A DNA stretch of 64,000 nucleotides from Desulfarculus baarsii DSM 2075 (GTDB lineage Bacteria > Desulfobacterota > Desulfarculia > Desulfarculales > Desulfarculaceae), in assembly GCF_000143965.1 (NCBI RefSeq), contig NC_014365.1:1205501-1269500 (forward strand), written 5' to 3'. The notes under the pieces are model-generated. The model was not told the origin of the DNA. It saw only the letters and a program-made list of their open reading frames with translations, and made no database searches. Of the stretch, positions 41,737-49,455 are shown piece after piece; position 1 is the first letter of the stretch; every line of letters begins with the position of its first letter. Both the position numbers and the translations under genes were made by a program.

Positions 41737-42792
41737 ATGAAACACACGCCGGAGGTGGCCCTGAGCTACGGCCCCCTGCATCAACTGGCCATGGGCCCGC
41801 TCAAGGCGGCGCTGCTGAACTGCGCCATCAAGCTGAAGGTTTTCGACCTGCTGAGCCAGGCCCGCGCCGCCGGGGAGGTGGCGGCCGCGCTGGGCCTGCA
41901 CCCCGAAAACACCAGGCGCTTCCTGGACGCGCTGACCACCATCGACCTGCTGCGCAAACAGGGCGCGACGTATTGCAACCAGCCCATTGCCCAGGCCTTT
42001 TTGGTTTCGGGCTCTCTCAGCTCCGTGGCCGCCCTTTTGCTGCAGACGCAGAACGCCGGGCTCAACCCCTTGGACAAGCTGGAGCGGCTGCTGACCCATG
42101 GCCCGGACGCGGATGGCCAAGTGATGGATTTCGCCGACGAAAAGATCTGGACCAAGGAAGTCCAGTCGTCGGCCGGTTGGGTTTTCGGCGGCGTCGGGCC
42201 GCTCGTGGCCGAAATGGTGGCCGGCCTGCCCGGCTTCGCCTCGTTTGAAAAGATGCTCGACATGGGCTGCGGCCACGGCGCGTTCACCCTCTACATACTG
42301 GAAAAAAACCCCAAGCTGCACGGCGTGCTGTTGGATCGGCCGGCCGTGCTGGCGGCGGCCGCCGCGTTCGTCGACGCCTACCAGGCCGGCGACCGGGTGA
42401 GCTATCGGCCTGGCGATTACCTGGCCGAGGGCATCGGCGAGGGTTATGACCTGGTTTTCGCCAGCGCCACCCTGAACTTCGCCATCGGCAACCTGCCAGC
42501 CCTGCTGGGCAAGGTGTTGGATGCGCTGAAGCCCGGCGGCTGGTTCGTCAGTTTCCAAGACGGCATGACCAACCAACAGACCAAGCCGGAGACCATGCTC
42601 GGGGCCGTCATCCCCTCCATGATGATGGGACACGACTATTGCTTCCCGCAGGGCATGATCGCCAAGGCCGCCATCGACGTCGGGTTCCAATCGACCCGTT
42701 CTCGCACCGTCGACACGCCCATCGGCGCGATGGATATCGACATGTGCCAAAAGGGCGACCGCGGTTGCCCGCCAGAAACAAAGGAGAGCTGA
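41737..42792 (+). CDS. O-methyltransferase-like protein (dimerisation plus SAM domain)
   Basis: A 351-residue protein with an N-terminal winged-helix dimerisation domain (about 15-100; KLKVFDLLSQARAAGEVAAA) and a C-terminal class I SAM domain with LDMGCGHGAFTLYIL as motif I. This layout is that of hydroxyindole/multifunctional O-methyltransferases acting on small aromatic or polyketide molecules. A catalytic His-Asp pair is not obvious. It ends 2 bp before receptor 2, so the two form one transcript. Its role beside an outer-membrane receptor is not explained by known siderophore systems. Confidence 0.82.
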   Translation: MKHTPEVALSYGPLHQLAMGPLKAALLNCAIKLKVFDLLSQARAAGEVAAALGLHPENTRRFLDALTTIDLLRKQGATYCNQPIAQAFLVSGSLSSVAALLLQTQNAGLNPLDKLERLLTHGPDADGQVMDFADEKIWTKEVQSSAGWVFGGVGPLVAEMVAGLPGFASFEKMLDMGCGHGAFTLYILEKNPKLHGVLLDRPAVLAAAAAFVDAYQAGDRVSYRPGDYLAEGIGEGYDLVFASATLNFAIGNLPALLGKVLDALKPGGWFVSFQDGMTNQQTKPETMLGAVIPSMMMGHDYCFPQGMIAKAAIDVGFQSTRSRTVDTPIGAMDIDMCQKGDRGCPPETKES

Positions 42793-42794
42793 AG

Positions 42795-44894
42795 ATGTCC
42801 ATATCCTCCGTGCTCGGATCGGCTTTTGGGTTGTTGGCCATCATGGCCTCGGCGATCGCCTGGGCGGGCCCGGCCATGGCCCAGGAGGCCGCCATGGATC
42901 TGGAGCCCGTGGTGGTGACGGCCGAAAAGCGCCAAACCACCCTGCAAGACGTCCCCGCCAGCATCTCGGTCTTCTCGGAGGCCGACATCAAGGACGCCAG
43001 GATTCAGACCATCCAGGATTTATCGCGATTGACGCCCAACATGTACATCGCCAACTGGGGCATCCGGGGCACATCCTACGTGTTCGTGCGCGGCGTTGGC
43101 TCCATCAACAACGAGCCGGCCATCGGCTACTACGTCGACGACGTGGGCTACATGGACGCCCGCGCCTTTGACGCCAACCTGTTCGACATCGAGCGCATCG
43201 AGGTCTTGCGCGGCCCCCAGGGCGCCCTTTACGGCCGCAACTCGCTGGCCGGCGTCATCAACATCATCACCAAAAAGCCCGACAACCAAACCCGCGCGGG
43301 CGCCGAGCTGACCGCCGGCAATTACAACAACTATCAGGCCGGCGCGCACGTGGCCGCGCCCCTGGTCGAGGACAAGCTCTTTTTGCGGATGGCGGGGTAT
43401 TTCGAGACCAGGGACGGATATACCGAAAACGACTTCCTCGACCAGGACGTGGACCACCACCAGTCCTTCAACGGTCGGGCCCAGATGCGCTGGACGCCCA
43501 GCGACAAGCTCGACATATCGGCCAACATCGAAGGAGAGAGCGTCGACGACGGCGCCTTCCCCCTGGGCCGCCTGGCGGATTTGCAACGCAACCCCCACCA
43601 CGTGGCCTACGACCACGAGGGCAAATACAAGCGCGACGCCTTCGGGCCTTCCCTGCGTGTGGTCTACGACGCGCCGTGGTTCCAACTGACCTCCATCACG
43701 GCCTACCGCGACTTTGACGACTCGGCCGCCAACGACCAGGATTTCACCATCTATCCCCTGATCACCGCCTATGAAGACATCGCCGACCGCCAGTTCACCC
43801 AAGAGCTGCGTTTCGCCTCGCCCGAATCCGACAGCGCCTTGAAGTGGCTGGTGGGCCTCTACGGCTTCAACAAGGACAAAACGCACCACCTGAACCTGAA
43901 CTTCGCCCCGGACCTTTTGCTGCCGGGCATGTCGGTGGACCGCGACACCGACTCCGATTTGACCACCAACGGCATGGCCGTCTTCGGCCAGACCACCTAC
44001 ACCCTGTTCAAGAAGCTCGACCTGACCGTGGGGCTGCGCTACGACTACGAAAACAACGATATCCACCACGTCTTGTCCATGAGTTCCGGCGAGATGAACC
44101 TGGGCTCCAACAAGGTGGACGCCTCGGAAAACAACGGCGCGTGGCTCCCCAAATTCCAGGTGGCCTACCACTGGACGCCGCGCTTGATGACCTACGCCGG
44201 CGTGGCCAGGGGCTACAGGTCCGGGGGCTTCAACACCGCCTACGCCGATGAATCGGACATTCGTTTCGACCCCGAATACAGTTGGAACTATGAAGTGGGC
44301 CTGAAGACGGCTTGGTTCGAAAATCGGCTCATCGTCAACGCCGCCCTGTTCTACATCGACCTGCAAGACCAGCAGGTGGTGCAACTGCTGCCCTCGGCCG
44401 ACACCGCCATCCGCAACGCCGGTCAATCGCGCAGCATGGGCATGGAGCTGGAGCTCAGGGCCCTGCTTTGCCAGGGCCTGACCCTGGACGCCGGTTTCGG
44501 CTACACCGACGCCGAATACACCGACTACCGCGATCCCTTGGCCGGAGCCGACTACTCCGGCAACAAGGCCGTCCTGGCCCCGGAATACACCTACAACCTG
44601 GCCCTGGAATATCGGCGGGGGATCAGCGCGGCGTGGGACGCCTTCCTGCGCGCCGAGCTAAACGGCGTCGGGCCCTTTTATTGGAACGACGCCAACACCC
44701 TCAAGCAGGATCCCTACCAGTTGGTCAACCTGAGCCTGGGGTTCGAGAGGGAGGCCTTCGACCTGGTGTTGTGGGCCAGAAACCTCTTTGACGAAAACTA
44801 CGAGGCCGTGGCCTTCGAGTTTCCCGGCTCCGACCCCGTCGGTCAATCGGGCGACCCGCTCACCTTCGGGGCGACGGTGCGCGTGCGTTTCTGA
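42795..44894 (+). CDS. TonB-dependent outer-membrane receptor 2
   Basis: A 699-residue receptor. The ATG at 42795 follows AAGGAGAG; the frame extends upstream through the methyltransferase and is not coding there. A signal peptide ends near residue 29 (AGPAMA before QEAA). EPVVVTAEKR is the TonB box region, the plug holds DVPASISVFSEADI and EVLRGPQGALYGRNSLAGVI, and the barrel ends in RVRF. It is similar to receptor 1 in length and layout. The ligand is unknown; ferric siderophore is the default inference from the PchR-like regulators. Confidence 0.9.
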   Translation: MSISSVLGSAFGLLAIMASAIAWAGPAMAQEAAMDLEPVVVTAEKRQTTLQDVPASISVFSEADIKDARIQTIQDLSRLTPNMYIANWGIRGTSYVFVRGVGSINNEPAIGYYVDDVGYMDARAFDANLFDIERIEVLRGPQGALYGRNSLAGVINIITKKPDNQTRAGAELTAGNYNNYQAGAHVAAPLVEDKLFLRMAGYFETRDGYTENDFLDQDVDHHQSFNGRAQMRWTPSDKLDISANIEGESVDDGAFPLGRLADLQRNPHHVAYDHEGKYKRDAFGPSLRVVYDAPWFQLTSITAYRDFDDSAANDQDFTIYPLITAYEDIADRQFTQELRFASPESDSALKWLVGLYGFNKDKTHHLNLNFAPDLLLPGMSVDRDTDSDLTTNGMAVFGQTTYTLFKKLDLTVGLRYDYENNDIHHVLSMSSGEMNLGSNKVDASENNGAWLPKFQVAYHWTPRLMTYAGVARGYRSGGFNTAYADESDIRFDPEYSWNYEVGLKTAWFENRLIVNAALFYIDLQDQQVVQLLPSADTAIRNAGQSRSMGMELELRALLCQGLTLDAGFGYTDAEYTDYRDPLAGADYSGNKAVLAPEYTYNLALEYRRGISAAWDAFLRAELNGVGPFYWNDANTLKQDPYQLVNLSLGFEREAFDLVLWARNLFDENYEAVAFEFPGSDPVGQSGDPLTFGATVRVRF

Positions 44895-44924
44895 CGGCCC
44901 AGGCGTCCCTTGACGCGCATGAAC

Positions 44925-44955
44925 GGCCCGGTCGACGCCCCTGGTCGGCCGGGCC
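44925..44955 (+). terminator. Weak terminator-like hairpin after receptor 2
   Basis: Arms GGCCCGGTCGAC (44925-44936) and GTCGGCCGGGCC (44944-44955) pair at 11 of 12 positions around a 7-base loop. No T-run follows, so an intrinsic terminator is doubtful. Confidence 0.4.
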
Positions 44956-45015
44956 CCATGTTTCGGTATGACTGGCGCCGGCAACCGTTGCCCCGGTGGC
45001 GCGCAAGGCGTGATG

Positions 45016-45048
45016 ATGCTAAATAGCATTTAATATCAAAAAGATATT
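45016..45048. promoter_or_regulatory. Two adjacent AT-rich dyads
   Basis: ATGCTA-AA-TAGCAT (45016-45029) is followed by AATATC-AAAAA-GATATT (45032-45048). They sit 67 bp before the next start in an otherwise GC-rich gap and could be operator sites or promoter DNA. Confidence 0.35.
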
Positions 45049-45114
45049 CGCGCCAAATTCCGGCAAGCCCCTTGCAAGGCCGCCCCACCAGACTCTTTGG
45101 TGGGCGAGGGGGGC

Positions 45115-45489
45115 ATGGGCAAGGCGGCGGTCGTTTGTTTCGCGGCGATGTTGTCTAGTTATGGCTGCGCGGTCAGCGCGCCGCGTTCCGGCCGCGAGGC
45201 CGGGCCATTTTTGCGTGGTGGCGAGGCCGCCCAGGCGGCCCAATGGCTGCCGCTGGCCGTGGTCATTTTCGTGGCGGGCGTGGCCTTGGGCGTGGCGCTG
45301 GTGGTATGGGTCAGGCGTTGGCGACTGCGCCGCGCCCTACGGGCCGGCCAGGGCCGCGCGCCGGCCGGCGAACTGCAAAATCTGCAATTGTCACTGATGC
45401 TGTTGGAAAAGGCGGCTCAAGGCATCCGTTCGCGGCCCGCCGAAAAGGATCGCGCCGCCGCCGCGCCGCCGCGCCTGAAAATCCTCTAG
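45115..45489 (+). CDS. Small hypothetical membrane or exported protein
   Basis: A 124-residue protein from the ATG at 45115 (a GTG at 45100 is possible). The N-terminus looks like a signal sequence (AAVVCFAAMLSSYGCAV), but its cysteine lacks a standard lipobox. A membrane helix lies at about 43-65, followed by a basic stretch RRWRLRRALRAG and a helical tail. No family recognised. It converges with hemW. Confidence 0.45.
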   Translation: MGKAAVVCFAAMLSSYGCAVSAPRSGREAGPFLRGGEAAQAAQWLPLAVVIFVAGVALGVALVVWVRRWRLRRALRAGQGRAPAGELQNLQLSLMLLEKAAQGIRSRPAEKDRAAAAPPRLKIL

Positions 45490-45505
45490 GGTTGTCCGGC
45501 GTGGC

Positions 45506-46663
45506 TCAGGCGAACAGCGCCGCCGCCGCGTCGGCCATGGCCAAGCCGGCCGGCGTGGGCCGCAGCCGCTTGCCGTGCGCGGTGGCCCAACCGCGTTTGA
45601 CCACTTCGGCCAGGGCTGGGCCGTAGCGGCCAGTCGGGTCCGCGCCCAGGAGCCGCGCCACCGCCGCCAGGTCCACGCCTTCCACGGTGCGCAGGCCCAG
45701 CATGAACAGCTCCAGGGCGCGCTGTTGGGCCGTCAGGGCCTCCTCGAAGGCCAGGGGCTGGCGGCCGGCGGCCACCTCGGATACGTAGCGGCCCACGTCG
45801 GCGTGAAAAGCGAAGCGCCGACCAGCCAGATGGCCGTGGGCCCCCGGCCCCAGGGCCAGGTAGTCGTGGCCGCGCCAGGTGTCCTGGTTGTGGCGGCATT
45901 GGCGGCCGGGCCGGGCGAAATTGCTGACTTCGTAACGTTGCAACGGCGTGGCGGCGAGGCGTTTCAGTAGCGCGTGCTCCATGGCGGCCAGCGCATCGTC
46001 GTCGGGCAGTGGCGGTCGGCCCTTGACGTAGCGTCGGCCAAAGGGCGTTTGCGGACCCAGGGTCAGTTCGTAGAGCGAAAGGTGATCGGTCTCCAGGGCG
46101 ATGGCCGCTTCCACGTCGGCCACGGCCAGGGCCGCGTCCTGGCCGGGCAGGCCATAGATCAGGTCGACGCTCAGGTTTTTCAGGCCGGCGCGGCGGGCCT
46201 GTTCCACGACGCGGATGGTTTGCTCCGGGCCGTGGCGGCGGCCCAGGGCCTGGAGCAGGGCCGGTTGAAAGCTTTGCGCGCCCAGGCTCAGGCGGTTGAC
46301 GCCACAGGCGGCGATCAGGCGCAGCTTGGCCGGGCCGAGCGTGCCGGGGTTGGCCTCCAGGCTGATCTCGGGGTTGGCCTCCAGGCCGATCGTCCGTTCG
46401 ACGGCCTCCAGCAGGCCGCCCAAAAAGCGAACCGGCCACATGCTGGGCGTGCCGCCGCCCACATAGACCGTGGCCAGGCGGCGGCCTTCGGCCATCTCCG
46501 CCACGGCCGGCAGATGATCCAGCATGGCCCTCGCCAGGGCTTGGGCCGCGGCCGCGTCGAAGGGTTGGGCGAAAAAGTCGCAGTAGGGACAGCGGCCGGG
46601 GCAAAAGGGCAGGTGAACATAGAGCCCCAGGCCGGCCGCCGGTTCAGGGGGCGCTGGGCGCAT
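45506..46663 (-). CDS. hemW: Radical SAM protein HemW (coproporphyrinogen III oxidase-like)
   Basis: A 385-residue radical SAM protein. CPGRCPYCDF near residue 21 is the CxxxCxxC cluster motif followed by the aromatic and Asp-Phe typical of HemN/HemW. VYVGGGTPS is the SAM-binding GGGTP motif. HemW proteins bind and transfer haem rather than oxidise coproporphyrinogen, and are often misnamed HemN. The protein lacks the N-terminal extension of HemN, supporting HemW. Its start overlaps the upstream VWA-like gene by 20 bp. Confidence 0.87.
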   Translation of the reverse strand: MRPAPPEPAAGLGLYVHLPFCPGRCPYCDFFAQPFDAAAAQALARAMLDHLPAVAEMAEGRRLATVYVGGGTPSMWPVRFLGGLLEAVERTIGLEANPEISLEANPGTLGPAKLRLIAACGVNRLSLGAQSFQPALLQALGRRHGPEQTIRVVEQARRAGLKNLSVDLIYGLPGQDAALAVADVEAAIALETDHLSLYELTLGPQTPFGRRYVKGRPPLPDDDALAAMEHALLKRLAATPLQRYEVSNFARPGRQCRHNQDTWRGHDYLALGPGAHGHLAGRRFAFHADVGRYVSEVAAGRQPLAFEEALTAQQRALELFMLGLRTVEGVDLAAVARLLGADPTGRYGPALAEVVKRGWATAHGKRLRPTPAGLAMADAAAALFA

Positions 46664-48194
46664 CGATTCGCGTCAGTTGGCGGGCGGTGATGGCGACGTT
46701 GGCCCGGCCGCCGTGGGCCATGACGATTTCGTAGCGGCCAGGCTGGAGGGCGATGGTCTGGCCGGTGTGGCCGCGGCCCAGATTTCGGCCTTCAGTGTCG
46801 TGGACGGCGTAGGGCCTTGGCTCGCGTCCGGGTTCGAAAAACACCAGCAAGCCGCCCACGGCCGGCAGCTCCAGGATGCGCTCGCCGCCGGGCGGAGTGG
46901 CGGCCTTGGCGCGCAGGGGCGGGATGACCTGGGCGATCACTTCGTAGTCGCCCGGCGGCAGGGGCAGGGGGCTCTGAGTGCGGCCGGCCCAGCGGCGGGG
47001 GGCCTGGGCCGGGCCGATGGCCGTCAGCGGAGCGCGCCAGGGGCCGTCGGGGCCGGGCAGGTTGACCCTCAGCCGCCCCCACGGGCCCAGGGTGAGGGTC
47101 ATGGCCTGGCCGGCGGCCAGATCGGCTCGCCAACTGGTGGGCGGCTTGATCACCTGGATGATCATCTCGCCGGCCGCCGCCTGGATCGTGACCGGCAGGG
47201 CTTGGTTGGTGGCCAGCAGGCGGCCGCCGGGGGCCGAGGTGACGTTGACCAGCCAGGGCAGATCCTGGCCGTTTTCACCCTTGGCCTCGAGGGTCAGGCG
47301 GCCCGTGCCGCCGGCGCGGACGATGGTCTGGCCGCGGCTGGCCACGCGAGCGATCTGGGGCGGTTGGCCCGGGCCGATGGCCGAGTCCTTGGGCCAAACC
47401 AGGGCGTAGGAGCCGGGCGGCAGTTGGGCCGGGCGATTGGCCAGGGCCGGCCGGCCAAACTTTTCACCGCCGCCGGGGTGCATTATTTTATAGGTCAGCT
47501 CGATGGGGCGGTTGGCCGCGTCGTGGACGACGGCCAGCAGGCTGGCGGGGCTGAGGGCGGCCTGGGCGGCGCGGTGCAGCACCAGGCGGGCGCGGTTGGG
47601 CGCCTCCACCGCCAGCAGCTTGCCGCCGCCCAGCAGGGTGACGCGCATCAGGGCCGGGGCGAGCGCTTTGCCCGGCCCCATGGCCACGACATGGGTGAAA
47701 GGCCCGTCAGCGCCGGGTGGGTCGCCGGCCAAGATGGCTTGATCCAGCCCGCCGGCCTGGCCCGAGCAGATCAACACCACCGCTCCCGGCCGGCCGCCGG
47801 CGGCCCAGGCCAGGGCCCTCCGCATGGCCAGGGCCAGGTCGGGCCGGCCATGGGCCGGCGGCTTGACCAGCCGCGCGCGTTTCAGCGCTTGGGCCGTGGC
47901 CGGGGCGATCAACTGGGCGGCGTCATCGGGGCCGGCGGCCCAGACCGCGGCTTCGGCCGTCAGGGGCAACGCCGCCAATTCGCGGCCCAGGGCCTCGGTG
48001 GCCGCTTCCAGGCGGGTCTGGCCATGCCAGGGGCCGGCCATTTCCATCGAGGCCTCTAAAATGAAAGCCACGCGGGGTTTGGCCTCCGGCGCGTCTGCGG
48101 CCGTGGCCGCCGCCGGCCAGGCCAGCAGCAAAAGCGCCGTCAACAGCCATGGCGCGGAGTGGCGGAAGGGCTTTGGGAGGAACCGAAGCTGCAA
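46644..48194 (-). CDS. Exported protein with degenerate VWA-like domain
   Basis: I favour the TTG at 48194, preceded by GGAAGGGG, giving 516 residues with a good signal peptide (WLLTALLLLAWPAAATAA); an ATG at 48248 would add 18 residues. The mature start VAFILEASMEMAG resembles the first strand and metal-site loop of von Willebrand A domains (normally DxSxS), here altered to EASME, so metal binding is doubtful. GAVVLICSGQAGG fits a later strand. The C-terminal half holds several beta-sandwich-like segments with PPGSYALVWP and LPPGDYEVIAQVIPP. Function unknown; likely periplasmic. Confidence 0.6.
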   Translation of the reverse strand: MQLRFLPKPFRHSAPWLLTALLLLAWPAAATAADAPEAKPRVAFILEASMEMAGPWHGQTRLEAATEALGRELAALPLTAEAAVWAAGPDDAAQLIAPATAQALKRARLVKPPAHGRPDLALAMRRALAWAAGGRPGAVVLICSGQAGGLDQAILAGDPPGADGPFTHVVAMGPGKALAPALMRVTLLGGGKLLAVEAPNRARLVLHRAAQAALSPASLLAVVHDAANRPIELTYKIMHPGGGEKFGRPALANRPAQLPPGSYALVWPKDSAIGPGQPPQIARVASRGQTIVRAGGTGRLTLEAKGENGQDLPWLVNVTSAPGGRLLATNQALPVTIQAAAGEMIIQVIKPPTSWRADLAAGQAMTLTLGPWGRLRVNLPGPDGPWRAPLTAIGPAQAPRRWAGRTQSPLPLPPGDYEVIAQVIPPLRAKAATPPGGERILELPAVGGLLVFFEPGREPRPYAVHDTEGRNLGRGHTGQTIALQPGRYEIVMAHGGRANVAITARQLTRIDAPSAP

Positions 48195-48322
48195 AATCAC
48201 CCCTTCCGCATCTGGGTTTAACGCCTTGCCTGGCATAACAATAATCACCTTTGACCGGCCTTGGCAACAACGGCTCGCTAAAAAAAGGCCTTGACGCGGG
48301 CCATAAGGGTGGTTAGCTTCCT

Positions 48323-49453
48323 ATGCCCATGGACCTGGATAACGCCGCATTGAGCCGCGAGGAGCTGCTGGACTGGCTGGGCTTGCGCCTGATCCCCGGC
48401 GTGGGTGGGGTGACCTTTGCCCGGCTGCTGGACGCCTTTGGCCGGCCGGGCCGGGCCCTGGGCGCGCCGCTGGAGGCCTTGTCGGCCGTGCCGGGCCTGC
48501 GGCGGACGCTGGCCGAGGCCATCAGCCGCCGCGCCTGGAGCGAGGAGCCAAGCCTGCAACTGGAGCGCTTGGCCGAAGTGGGCGGCCGGGTGATCACCCT
48601 GGCCGACCCGGAATATCCGCCGCTTCTGGCCAACGCCTTCGCCCCGCCGCCGCTGTTGTTCGTTCGGGGCGACCTGGGGCCTTGCCGCGAGGGCGGGGTG
48701 GCCGTGGTCGGCTCGCGCAATATGACGACCTATGGCCAGCGCATGGCCGCCGAATTGGGCCGTGATTTGGCGAGGGCCGGCCTCAGCGTGATCTCCGGCC
48801 TGGCCAGGGGCGTCGACGGCCAGGCCCACCGGGCGGCGCTGGAGGCCGGCGGCCACACGGTGGGCGTGTTGGGCTGCGGGCTGGACGTGGCCTATCCGCC
48901 CGAACACGCCGGGCTCATCGAACGGATGGCCGGCCAGGGCGCGGTGGTCAGCGAGTTTCCCATGGGTTCGCCGCCGGCCCAGGCCAATTTTCCGGTGCGC
49001 AACCGCATCATCGCCGGGCTGAGCCGGGCGGTGGTGGTGGTCGAGGCGGGCCTGCGCAGCGGCGCGTTGATCACCGCCCGCCACGCCCTCGAGGAAAACC
49101 GCGAGGTCTTCGCCGTGCCCGGCCTGGCCGGCCTGGCCAGCAGCGCCGGCTGCAACGAGCTTTTGCGGCGCAACGCCGCCCAGCTTCTGGAATCGGCCCA
49201 GGACATCCTGGCCCCCGGGGCCCTGGGGCGGGCGCCATCGCCGGCCCGGCCCCGCGCCCTGCTGAGCCAGGACGACGGCCTGCTGCCCGAGGAACGCGCG
49301 CTCTTGGCCCTGGTCGGCCCCGAACCCACGCACGTCGACCAGTTGATCCGCCGTAGCGGACTGGACGCCCAAAGCGTGGCCCATCATTTGTTGAATCTGG
49401 AATTGGCCGAGCGGGTGCGACAGCTCGCCGGCAAAAGATACGAGTTGGCCTAG
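48323..49453 (+). CDS. dprA: DNA-processing protein DprA
   Basis: A 376-residue protein that loads RecA on incoming single-stranded DNA in natural transformation. A helical N-terminal domain (about 10-80) is followed by the Rossmann-like DprA core with VVGSRNMTTYGQRMA, SGLARGVDGQAHRAAL and GVLGCGLDVAYPPEH, and a C-terminal winged helix (about 315-376). No other competence genes are in the window. It is followed 2 bp later by topA, a common pairing. Confidence 0.93.
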   Translation: MPMDLDNAALSREELLDWLGLRLIPGVGGVTFARLLDAFGRPGRALGAPLEALSAVPGLRRTLAEAISRRAWSEEPSLQLERLAEVGGRVITLADPEYPPLLANAFAPPPLLFVRGDLGPCREGGVAVVGSRNMTTYGQRMAAELGRDLARAGLSVISGLARGVDGQAHRAALEAGGHTVGVLGCGLDVAYPPEHAGLIERMAGQGAVVSEFPMGSPPAQANFPVRNRIIAGLSRAVVVVEAGLRSGALITARHALEENREVFAVPGLAGLASSAGCNELLRRNAAQLLESAQDILAPGALGRAPSPARPRALLSQDDGLLPEERALLALVGPEPTHVDQLIRRSGLDAQSVAHHLLNLELAERVRQLAGKRYELA

Positions 49454-49455
49454 TA

